Below, in pieces: positions 37,101 through 47,774 of a DNA stretch of 64,000 nt; position 1 is the stretch's first letter, and each line of letters begins with the position of its first letter. The notes below the pieces were generated by a model, which was not told the origin of the DNA, ran no database searches, and saw nothing but the letters and a program-made list of their open reading frames with translations. The DNA is from Phoronis australis (taxonomy: Eukaryota; Phoronida; Phoronidae), in assembly GCA_002633005.1 (NCBI GenBank), contig NMRA01000165.1, positions 161,958 through 225,957 on the forward strand, read 5' to 3'. The position numbers and the translations under genes were made by a program.

Positions 37101-40100
37101 AAATTACTAACTCCAGCACACTTTGAGAGGTTAAAATGTGATTGAGTTTCGCTAGTTTGTTTCACCATTATTGCATGTGGTCACAGAATGATTTGCATGA
37201 TTGTATGCCATCAGAACTTTAATAAGATACTTCAAGTGTTTGGACACCAAACCTGATTGAATTTTCAGAATCTCTGTGTTATATTGAGGCAATTTCAGTT
37301 TAACTTTAAACTTTCAATGTAATGAATTTCTGTTACTGCGCAGCTGTTCATTTGTGGCACAGTGGGTCATGGGCAAGATTCCTCTGCTGCATCCAAGCAT
37401 TTTTGATGTTTTTTGCTTTTATTCCATTTTTCTTCTCTTGTCAAACAACCACTTTCACTGAAATGTACGATTATAATTGAAGATTTTTACATAATGCAAA
37501 TAATTACGAGTGTATTATTTATTGTCTTTTGCATTATTGCATTCACTCTTAAGGAATAGAAAGCAATGATCAATGGTAATCAAACTGATGTTGCAAGGGC
37601 TATTGAACAAAACACTGGCTTCTGATGAGTCTAGCTTCTTTAGAGTCCTCTCTCAAAATTGTAATAACGCACACATGCTATTCCAAACTTATGAGACTGT
37701 GTAATATTATGAAAACTTGTGAATAGAACTCTGAGCAAGCTAAAACTGGCAGAAGCCAGTGTTTTGTCCAAAACCACTTTCATTAGAGAGAAATTTCTGC
37801 CAACGTACACAAATGTTAATCTGATATTGGTGAAAGTGTTTACACTCCTGAGTACATCTATGTGTTGTAACCTTTCGTGTTACTTTCTCTGTCATAGATT
37901 GGAATTGCACAGTTGTTCGACTCAAAGAGCCGTTCTCAGTGTGGCTGAAGCTATATAGTAAATATTTGGCTGCGATTATTGAATTTATTATTTATAGAAC
38001 CAAAGGTGTTTTCTGGTCACAGTGGAGGTATTCCTACAGCTCTTTGGTTGCCAGGTGACAAACAAATCATCAGTGCTTCGGATGACAAAACAGTCAGGTA
38101 ATGCCTGAAATGATTAGCAAATGTATACAACAAGTCAAAAGTAATCAGAAAAAATATATTTCCCACCAGGGCGGTAATTAGTAATGACTCTTACAGCGAC
38201 AAAATGGCTTAGTCACCATGGTTGTTCATGAGGGAAGGTTGTGCTGACGATGAATTTAGGTTCAGTCTGCTCAGTGATTGGGAATTCTGAGTCATTTTGT
38301 GTAAATACTTTTGGTCTGTACTTTATATGATAATTTTCACTGGTGCCTAAACCATGTCTTGAATTTTTCATGTATATTTTATGGTTTCTTTTGCATGTGC
38401 TTCAGGTGATTCATGTGGAAATATGCTGACAATAAGGCAAAGCAAGTCGTATATATATTTCTGGTCTTTAATTCATAATTTTAGCTTCTTTAAGACAAAC
38501 TGTGTAATAGTCACAAGTAAGATAGGGGTAATATTTAATGAATATTGCAATAAGTGTCTTGGATCAGAAGCAAGGTAATCGTGCATAGTAACAGGCCACA
38601 CATATCTGAGATACTGAGTAATTCTACTGCTTAGCACACTCTAATAGTTCTATGCACAGCCATAAAATGCTGTGAAAACCTTCCAATAATTTGTTCATGT
38701 GTCCTTTCATTTGACTTTGATGAGAAAAAGAATTGGTATGCATCTTGGCTAGAAATTAATTGGTGTTCCTAGTTCTTGTTTTGTAACAAAGACTCCCGCT
38801 TATGTAGCAAAAGTCGATTGCATTTCATTGGTTGATAACAACGTTTAATATATGTATTCATTGTCTGCTAAAGGTTCGCTCATTAGTTCCTGCTTCTTAA
38901 GAAGAAAGAAAAACCCAAGAGCTTTTAAGACGCCTAAATTCTGCTTCTTGGTTTAGGGTAAACTTCATAAACTTGACATGCTCATAAATTTGATAAAGTC
39001 TTTTGTGTGTGCAAATGTAACACAATTTTGGTGTCTGATACTTGTCAGAGTAAAACCAAAGAACAGTAGCATGTTTAAGGCATGTAACGGAAGGTAGAGT
39101 TATGCATTTAGATGATATGTTTAACTAGTAAATTGAGAGAGCAAAAAGAAGAGATAAAAACACCTACATCCAGTTTCAGCATGTGTATGTACAAGAACTT
39201 CCCATCAGGTAAGGCAGCGTGTGAAAAATGGGAAACATTAATCTTCGGAAAACACTTTTATGGTTTAGAGTTTGGGCCTAAATGTGCACCTGCACAGTAA
39301 TAGCATAACATGTGCAGCCGGTGACTGTAGGAGCTACTGTTGTGTGATGTGTCTGAGTTTGTATTCCAGAGTGTGGGATGTTGACAGTCAATCAGAAGTT
39401 AAGAAACTGGAGTTCTCAGCACCACCTAGTGACATTGAACTCTCCAAGGATGGTGAAACATTGGTGATAACCAGTGGCAAGCTTGTCAGCTTCTGGTCAG
39501 CTCAGACGTAAGTTAACTCTACTGTGCTGTTTAAATTGCACTTTCTAACTAATGGACATGTTGAATTGCTGCTTTTTAGTGTTGAAGTTTATCTCTCAAA
39601 ATGCTTTTCTGAATATCTGCTGTCAGTTTCTCAAAGCCTGGGGATGTTTTGTGTTACAGATTTGAAAAGCTAAAGGAATTTGAAATGCCAACTGCAATTA
39701 ACTCAGCTTCACTGTGTAAGCAGAAGGGAGTGTTTATATGTGGCGGGGAAGACTTCAAGATGTACAAATATGACTTTGACACTGGTGCTGAGTTAGGTAA
39801 GGCTGAAGTTAACTGTGTTGCAAGTACCACAGCAATACTATTTGATTGATGACGGGCTTATATTGGAAGAGCTTTGAAAGTTACACAATGATGCGAGATT
39901 GAGTCACTTGGAACTCTGTCTTGGAGTAATGCAGTACAGGGATCATAAAAATGCTTTACGTAGTTATAGTAGTGACGAGTATTCAAAAACTTTTTGTCCA
40001 AGTATTTGATGAATTAAGTACTACATACCACTCGCAATGCAATGATTTTAAAAATTTGCTTAGCCTGTTGTGGTCTTCTGGCTTTAAACTTATCAGATAC

Positions 40101-41637
40101 CATACATGTTTGGTGTTGTGGTTTCCTAGATTCTGTGTGTTGTCATATTTTGTGCTGTATTTACAATATGTATTTTTATGCGCCCACATATTTATATGTG
40201 GCTTCATTGTGCTGTCATCTCCGTCAGTCGTCCGGGCGGCGTCCATCCCGTGTCCGCTGGTCTATGTCCAAAACCGTTTAACGTATGTTCATGAAATTTT
40301 GCACGTTTCTTTCATGGCTGGGATGGCATGGACGAACTTTTGGACAGATCCGAATACTGGTGTGCCCTCAGTGGCAATTTTATTTTTTTTACTTTTACCT
40401 CATTATCTTCAGAGGTCCTCAAGGTAATTTCATAAAATTTGGCATATAGGCATCTATTAGTGGGGGGAAGCTATCCTCCCGTCTTCGGATGTATTCGATG
40501 TAGTTTGCTCAACCTAGTGGCCATTTTTACTGTTTTCGAGTCCGGTTTTTTATGTCCACCCCTCTATCAACCAAACCGCTCTAAGGATCATTGTGAAAAT
40601 TGGCATGTATGTTCTTACTATGAAGAGGATGGCTGATGTTGACTTTGACTACTGTGGTGCCTCCTAGTGGCAGTTTAGTTTCTTTTGCGCCCATGGCTGT
40701 ATCCCCTAAACTGTTTCCAGGATCTTTACTAAATTTAGCAAATGTATTTATATGACATTGACAACAGAGGACCATGACTTTCAGGCAGTTCTGGCTATTT
40801 TATGAAGCTAACAACAGACTTTTAGGCGGATCCAAGGAACGCTGCACCCACTAGTGGCAATTACATCCAGTAAACTCAGAAACATTTCTCGAGTCTCGGA
40901 TGGTTTCAGTAATCTTGTTGGAAAATGAAAATAGAATCTTACCACAGTAAGGAATGTTACAAGACTCATTTTATAAGGGTAGAAGGCCCAATTTGATTTT
41001 TGTTTTTCTGCCAGCAGGTCAAAAGGCTACTAAATGCTGATGTGCAACATCCTGCTGTCAGGAACAAAAGTTCATCTTTCTTATAACTAAGTGGTAGAAG
41101 GGCATCAGATAGAGGTGCAGTAATCTGTGCATCCGTGAGTCAAGGAGCGAAAATGCCAACATTTTGAATACTGTGCTCATTTCTTTGTGTGAAGCCTAAG
41201 TTGTCATTGCTTTGGCACAGACAATATCCAACTGCTGCTGTGTAATAATTTTTGCTGTATGTGGTCAAGGTGTACAATGTATGGACTGTGGGTATGCCTC
41301 CTAGGACAAGCTCTTGTTCAATATTTTACTTCTCCCTTCGTCGAGAAGTCATAATCTCTGTTGCCAAAAGTTAAGTTACTTTCAGGAAAGATTTATTTGC
41401 ATTAGTGAAAATATCCTTGTTATTACAGAATCGTTCAAAGGTCACTTTGGACCCGTTCATTGTGTGCGATTCTCACCAGATGGCGAGCTGTATGCGAGTG
41501 GGTCGGAGGACGGAACGTTACGTTTGTGGCAGACAGAGATCGGTAAAACCTATGGTCTGTGGAAGTGTGTACAGCCAGAGGAGACAGTAACTAGTGCTGG
41601 GGAGGGGTCACCGCAGGTGGTGAAGGCAGAGGCCTGA
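34149..41637 (+). CDS. STRAP: STRAP/UNRIP, WD40 subunit of the SMN complex (7 exons)
   Basis: The exons are 34149-34263, 35961-36096, 36928-37082, 37998-38097, 39370-39507, 39660-39796 and 41429-41637. They join in frame to 329 residues (human 350). The product follows human STRAP closely: [95 protein letters not shown] and [20 protein letters not shown]. At least six WD repeats are visible, which fold as a beta-propeller. In vertebrates STRAP joins the SMN-Gemin complex for snRNP assembly and dampens TGF-beta receptor signalling. The acidic C-terminal tail is shorter than in vertebrates and ends soon after [10 protein letters not shown]. The gene shares a short divergent promoter with SPAG7. 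Confidence 0.97.
34509..35135. mobile_element. 0.63-kb palindromic element (AGAGACGGTG family), full copy
   Basis: The ends are TAGCATTTTAGTAGACAG and its complement, followed inside by TGACCACCGTCTCTAT. The arms stay complementary almost to the centre near 34830 (GAAGCTTTTCGG, CCTTAGGAGGTC, CCTTTGTTCAGTTCCCAAAA and their complements). No ORF is conserved. Further copies lie at 49534-50012 and 11115-11400. It is in STRAP intron 1. Confidence 0.85.
40200..40870 (-). repeat. Second copy of the CTCF-motif repeat family
   Basis: Words such as CCTAGTGGCCATTTTTAC, GTGCCTCCTAGTGGCAG and TTTGCGCCCATGGCTG are the reverse complement of segments in 23340-24190. It is in STRAP intron 6. The remaining stretch of that intron to 41428 shows nothing specific. 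Confidence 0.6.
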
Positions 41638-41868
41638 AGATCAAAGGTCACTAAGACGTCAATACCCACTCAGTAATTGAACGTGTTAGATGGAGGCAGA
41701 GGAAGGAACAATGATCAAATGCAAAACACGAGTGGAGTTTCATGTTCATGAGTGTGTAATACAGAAGTGCCTCAAAACTCACTTATTTCGAAACGGCATT
41801 GTTTGATTGCACATAAGAAACAAAGAAAATGTTAACTTATTTTCAATGTTCATGTCTTTACTACTCCC

Positions 41869-41874
41869 TTTATT
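41869..41874 (-). promoter_or_regulatory. Poly(A) signal, probable 3' end of NDUFB8
   Basis: The minus strand reads AATAAA about 350 bp past the NDUFB8 stop. It lies upstream of the plus-strand signal at 41894, so the two mRNAs would overlap at their tails. Confidence 0.5.
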
Positions 41875-41893
41875 GTTCAGCGTTGCATAAACA

Positions 41894-41899
41894 AATAAA
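41894..41899 (+). promoter_or_regulatory. Poly(A) signal, probable 3' end of STRAP
   Basis: AATAAA lies about 260 bp past the STRAP stop, the first clear signal on this strand. Confidence 0.55.
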
Positions 41900-42226
41900 T
41901 GTTCCATAGCTAATGCCACTCACATGCTTTGTGAAGCTCACTAAGGCCTGGACCTCCAAACTAAAAAATACACTAATAACCAATTTACTCAAAGCATGTG
42001 CCGCGAATGGTCAGTTTTTGAGTTCCGTCTCGAGTAAAGCGTAATGGCCTCAAATCCATGGACACTTACACTGTAGTAGTTATCTCCTCATGTAGAATTG
42101 GGTCAAGCATCATAACAGCACGGCCTGGAGGTCAGTTCTGGTGTTAACACAACATTCAACATATCGTATCCACACAGTCATTGTTACAGTATTAAATAAC
42201 TTATTCACAAATTCATACATTAAGAT

Positions 42227-45200
42227 TTAGTCTTCACTTTTCTTTGTTGCTGGCTCAAAAGTGAAATGTGTTACAGAGCCATCTAGTGACGGGAACTGTT
42301 TAGGCATCTGTAATGAAATAGTTTATGATTACTATTGTTTTGCACACAGCAAGAAAATTGTTTCACCATCTGAAACCTTAATCTATTATAACAGCATGCC
42401 GCACTTTCAATAGTAAGGGAGCTGACATTTGAACATCACGATCATTTTAATGATCAAAAAATACTTTTCACCAACATGTAAACTGGAATGCTACTACAGT
42501 AAAACACGGATAAGTTAGATCCAAGCGGACTGACAGAATTTATCAAAGTAAGGCGAAATCTGATTTATCTGAAGAGGTGAAGCACAAACTAACCTATTAC
42601 TGGACGAAACAAGTTAAAGAGCATATCCAAGCACATCCGCCTTGATGATAGTCCAGCCGTAGTTATGAAAACCTCATTCACAACAACAAAGTTAACGTGA
42701 ATTTACTCGATACAGGAGTTTATTTCCAAAAAATAATCATAGATTGTAAACTTTCTTTACAAGCTTGTAGATACAAAAGTGACCTGTTTGTATCACCATT
42801 GCACTGATCATTAGCACAAGTTGCTGTTAAAATGCTGCTTCAACATGCTCGACGACTTCAGCATGCAGTGTATCAAAGGTCATAAGTCTAATAGCAAAAC
42901 TGTTGTAGGCACAGTATTGAAAATGCAGCGTTGTGTTATTGTTTTGTGGAAGCAACCATTGCTACTAATATAAACTTAATTGCAATACACATTGAAGTTA
43001 AAAGCCTTGTTAATGAACTGATTGCCAATAAAATTGCACGATACCATTTTTTGATAAACACAGGCACCTAAAGCACTAGAAATTACTGTGCTGCATACTT
43101 ACCACTGGTAAAAATTTGGGGTAGTCTTTTGTCAACATGTGAATGGCAAACGGCAGGACGAAGAAACAACAGAACACAAAGAACATGGTATGGCTGAAAA
43201 GAAACGAATGATCTTACATAATTGTCGTAAGCTGTTGGTTACATGATCTCCTGTTCAGGGCTTGGAATTTTCCGCGGAAACGCGGATTTCCGCTTTTTTC
43301 AAATGTGCTTTCCGCTTTTTTATAATATTTCCGCGTAAAAAAATCGGATTTTATATAAAATTTCCACGGCAAATTCCTTTTTTACCGCGGCGTTGCAGAC
43401 GACGTTCACCTCGAAAAGCGGAAGTTGGTCTTTATGTTTCGGAGGAGCGTAAATTGTCAACATTGCCGGGGCATCTGGGACACCGTGGTGGGATTTTCAA
43501 TGGCGTCTCGTGTTATTGTTAAGCGCGGCGACAAATACTACCGCTCTGCAGCCAAAGATGTGTGGGTTGGGAGTGGACAGGCGAGCTAAAAGAACGCAGA
43601 CGCATGCTACTGATGGTGGTAACGTTTTTTTTTTTTNNNNNNNNNNNNNNNNCAAGTTAAAACAGACTTCCATTCCAGCATGCAGTAAGTCTCCACCACT
43701 AATTGCTACTATTCTCATCTTCACTATGCAGATAACGAGAGCCATCCTAAAGTGTTGCTATGCAACTCAAATGTAATCCATACAATGCAACAAAAAAGGA
43801 AATGAAGGCAAAAACATTTTGTCACATACTAAAACTTGTTCAATCGTGTCAGTCTTTCATTATTAAGAAATTAATATTAAGTCTATAACCTGAATGGCCA
43901 GAGAGGTGTCTCCAAATGTGATTGCTTATTAACGAGGCAGCCCATTTATATTTCAGCCAAAACTTCTAAACGGCACTTACTAGGAAAATCTTGGCTCGAA
44001 TGTAGGATCAAATCTATCAGCAAAATACATGTCAGCATTCACGTTCACCTGAAATACACATTAGCAACAAACTGAACTGACTAGCACTCAAACGGTGTTC
44101 CAACAAACCTGGTTTATAACATTTGATAACTTATACACAATGCAATTTCATTATGAAAGACCATCTCCAGTGGTCACCTCACCTACTCAGGATGGTAAAA
44201 ATTCCTTAAAGCAAACCACGTGTTTGTTCGGCAGACTACATACGATTTCATGATGGTCATAGACATTAGGTAATGGCGTTGCGATTAGACTTGCATCAAC
44301 TCGAAACAAATTTTATAGAATGACCAGTTTATAGACCCTAAAGTTCCTAAGAGTGCATCATGGTCATTTGCTGTTATGGCATTCCATTTCACAAGTCTTA
44401 AGACAATTGTACTGTAGAGCAGTTTTCAAAAAAGTGTTTGGTGAAATTTGGCAAAATTTTGGAGCTAAAATTGGATGATAAGTTTCAAATCATTTTTTTC
44501 TATATTTCCTTTGACATTTTTGCCATAACCGCGATGAAGTCAGATTTTCAAAATTTCAACAACTTTTTGGAAAAGTAAACAAAGCATTATAGAAAACAAA
44601 GGCTATAATCTTTGATGTACATAATTACGGCACTGTTCCAGTAGCCACAACAGAACAGTATTTATAGTTTCTGAAAACAGCTAGCCCTACTGTAGTATCA
44701 CGTGACAGCATTGTAGGATGAGGGCTTGTTCCAAAAAGAGTCAACGATACTGATTTTTGTCTTTTGACTTAAGGCAGAGCTTTGACTGCAAATAACGAAA
44801 AATCAATTTTTTGACTTTCCGTTTCTCAAAAAGTTTTGTAATCTGTCTAGTTGAGCAGACTACGAACTGTAGACAAATTCTCTGACATTCAGGTTTTCAC
44901 GAAACAGCCTACGCCATCCATCCATGGCCTAATTTTTAAGTGAAAGTCACGAGACAAAAACCAATTGTCTCCTAGAAACAAGCCCAACAGCTTACTGGCT
45001 CCCCATAATTCCTCCTCATTTCTGGCATATCATAGTTCTCAAACGGATCTCTTGACTCGGGGCTCATCAAAGGCAGGTCAGGATAGTCACCAGCGCCCAA
45101 GCCATCATCCTTGACTGGCTCATAGTCTTCACGCCGCAGTCCATACTTCTTAGCGGCCGCAATTTTCTCTTGTTCAGTTTTTGGATAAGGACCTGGCTTC

Positions 45201-47459
45201 CAATCATCATTCCAGTCTAAAAGCAGCAAGTGATGGCAACAGAATGTAACACCAGACCACACCAAAAGCAGAATACAATAATAAATGCATGTATGTAAAG
45301 CTGCACTAACGTGTTTACTACACAGTGTCATGTGAAATTGTACAGAAAAAACGATCAATTATTAATACCGTTCAGTGCAGATGCTTCTCCACAGTAACAA
45401 GCTGAAAATGGTTTTCACCCATGTGGTGTTCTTTCAAGTTAGAACAAAATGACATACTCAACAAAATATTTGAAACAACAGGACACTCAAATGGAATAAT
45501 ATTTTCTGGTAAGGAAAACATCAATCCCAATACTTTTCAGAAATGTAATAGTGTACATTTTATAATTAAGTCAAAAGCCAAAATGTCATGTCCGCTACAA
45601 AATAAGTACCCAGAAATCCATCACCATCCAAAGCCTATTACTATGAGGACCCTGTAAATTCATGAGCCATTATGCACATTTCAGCAATGTTCCCTGCTAA
45701 GTACCTTTGAAAGTTACTAAGTTGGAAGAAACAAAAAAAACGAGCGATCATCAATGAAATGTATTAAAAGGTGAATATTACTAGAATTACTAGATGTTCT
45801 AAACAAGTAGAGGCCTACTAGAGCTCTATAATCTTATCAGGTCAACATGAAAATTACCAGCAACATGTGTTTCATGAAAGGATCAAAGCCTATTGTTTTC
45901 AGTTGAAATGAGAAACAAGATGGCAAAACTCACTACAGTACACTACTCCAAGTGTTCATCACTAGAAAGATACGTATAGTAACGCAATTTTGATAGCCAT
46001 TGAGAAGTGAAAGTAATTTGCAAACAATCTTCCGAGGTGAGACTTGATTAGGATGTGGTGATGTCTAAGAGTGCACCTGCTGTACGTGAACTTGGAATCT
46101 TGCTTGTTCTCAAGATTGCGTATGCGTGAACTTGGAATACACGAGGAAACTTGACAAGTTCACTCAAATAATCACGTTCACGTCGATAAAAAATTGTACA
46201 TCACTAAATCAAATTACATATTAATAAAATAACATAAATTTTAACCAATGTTTTTTGCAACTATTGGCGATTTTATTCATCAAACAATAATTGGTTTAAC
46301 CTTGCACATATTGAATTCCTCCGATTCCTTTGCTTGGCTTTGACACAAGATAAGGAAAAGGCGAAATAGGCGATTATAAGGCCAGTAATTACAAAAATTA
46401 CACTAAACAAAAAATTTCAACCGGTTGCCCAAATGAATATTCAATTCAGTTCACGCATACGCGATCTTGGGTAATTATTTACAATATGACGACATTGACT
46501 TACACATATGATTTCGGTATTGTTCAATTCCTTGCAACGTTATCGTTCTAAAAATACCACGATTTTTTTCCTACCCCGCTCCCTTAGTATTTTATCGCGA
46601 AATTTCTGCTCGCACTATTTCCCGGTACTCGGTTGTAACACCGCCATGTTGGAATGGAAGGAGTCACCTGGCGATCAAAAACTGAACTAATCTACCGACT
46701 TCTGCAGATTGTCGCTTTTCATAGGTTCAAATTGACCGAGACCCGTCTATCCCCTGCCTGCGTTACAGTCCCAAGGGTTCGAATTCGATCCTATGGTGAC
46801 CCTGGTACACATCTGCTAGCAAGAATCCACGAAAAAGCGGAGGTTGTTTTTGAGGTCCAACTTGGTGAAAAGGGTTTCACTTCAAACAATTTTCGAGGAA
46901 AATTGATCAAATGGTCAATTGTAAAAAATTTGGAAAAGGTAAAATGCCGCTACATGTTTCTCCATATTATGTCGGGAAAACTTTAGCGGGAATCTCGCGC
47001 GGGCAAACACCATTCACAATCGAGGATGCTGTTTCATTCATTAACAAGAGTTGAGCTAACATGGCGGTGTCAATCGGGAAATAGTGCGAACCGATATTCG
47101 ACGATAAAATACGGAGGAAACGCGGTAGGGGATACATTCATATATTTTTGGAAAGATAACGATGAAAGGAATCGAACGATACCAAAATCATATGTGTATG
47201 TCAATGTCGTCGTATTGTAAATAATTAAGCAGGATTCCAAGTTCACGCACAGCACAACTACCTTCGCCATTCATGCGCCTATGGAGCGGCTGGCAAAACT
47301 AGTCTGAAAACAAGACAAGGCAAACTAAAATGGGCTGAAATTGGCTACTCTACAATACAACAGTGCTTTTTAACAAGTTCTTGCACGACTTCACGTGAAA
47401 CCAAAAGTGAACTTACAATGTCTAACGATTGGAGCAGCTAGTGACCCGCTCCTCCTCAT
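42227..47459 (-). CDS. NDUFB8: NDUFB8 (ASHI), respiratory complex I accessory subunit (5 exons)
   Basis: The exons are 47459-47417, 45216-44996, 44048-43981, 43193-43103 and 42307-42227. They join in frame to 167 residues (human 186). The matrix domain carries GPYPKTEQEKIAAAKKYGLR, EDYEPVKDDGLGAGDYPDLP and the NYGEP motif, all typical of NDUFB8. Exon 4 encodes one membrane helix (about 112-133, TMFFVFCCFFVLPFAI). The C-terminus is MPKQFPSLDG...KKSED. Exon 1 encodes MRRSGSLAAPIVRH, a short basic presequence. I chose it because its phase (one base) fits exon 2, a GTAAGT donor follows, and no other minus-strand candidate fits. NDUFB8 sits in the distal membrane arm of complex I in the inner mitochondrial membrane. 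Exon 1 is the least certain part. Confidence 0.93.
43255..43636 (+). mobile_element. Second copy of the AGGGCTTGGAA element, cut by an assembly gap
   Basis: It starts AGGGCTTGGAATTTTCCGCG and runs parallel to the reverse complement of 5350-5852 for about 380 bp. It includes the 30-codon ORF at 43500-43589. The copy stops at a poly(T) tract followed by 16 N, exactly where the other copy has its homopolymer, so the right end is unresolved. It is in NDUFB8 intron 3. Confidence 0.65.
43637..43652. other. Assembly gap (16 N)
   Basis: A run of N follows a poly(T) tract. The gap length is probably nominal. Confidence 0.99.
44722..44909. mobile_element. Possible diverged MITE, GGGCTTGTTCC/GAAACAGCC ends
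   Basis: The left end GGGCTTGTTCCAAAAAGAGTC and the right end GGTTTTCACGAAACAGCC are roughly inverted. They resemble the ends of the elements at 26814 and 58231. The body is diverged. It is in NDUFB8 intron 2. Confidence 0.35.
46084..47256. mobile_element. 1.2-kb nested foldback element in NDUFB8 intron 1
   Basis: The outer ends are GCTGTACGTGAACTTGG and, reversed, GCTGTGCGTGAACTTGG. A long pair of arms at about 46440-46655 and 47035-47250 aligns in reverse complement over ~210 bp. Shared words include TTATTTACAATA, CGACGACATTGAC, CACATATGATTT, GCACTATTTCCCG and CACCGCCATGTT. The spacer (46660-47030) is unrelated. A further inner match joins 46110-46137 to 46440-46465, so insertions are nested. 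No transposase is seen. Confidence 0.75.
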
Positions 47460-47774
47460 CGCAAGAGGACATAGCCTTGCAATTTGTGCAAGGGAAGCCA
47501 TTTGCAAATTATTTCTATCTCTCAACACAGGAAATCGGCTTTCATAACAAAACATATCCTACTTTATTCTTTGGACATAAAGATTTTGATATCCATTCTG
47601 AATTTTAAATCAAGGATATAAAAGAAAACAATTCATTAATAATACTTATATTTTGATAATTTTCTTGATTTTTTTATCTTGATTCGATCTATTTATACAA
47701 CAGAAAATTTTAATTTTGTTATTTTTGACCTACATAAATGAAATTAGGTCACCTGAAAAACGTGAAAAGCAGTC
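47460..47774. promoter_or_regulatory. Bidirectional promoter interval, NDUFB8/COX17
   Basis: Two nuclear genes for the mitochondrial respiratory chain start in opposite directions 315 bp apart. The interval is strongly AT-rich from about 47560. I cannot name binding sites with confidence. Confidence 0.65.

Noticed and set aside
39951-40427. 158-aa plus-strand open frame in STRAP intron 6
   Set aside because: Hydrophobic low-complexity translation partly covering a dispersed repeat, with no homology seen.
42500-42600. Pogo/Tigger-like terminal sequence CAGTAAAACACGGATAAGTT
   Set aside because: The end resembles known DNA-transposon termini, but I found no matching inverted end or target duplication nearby.
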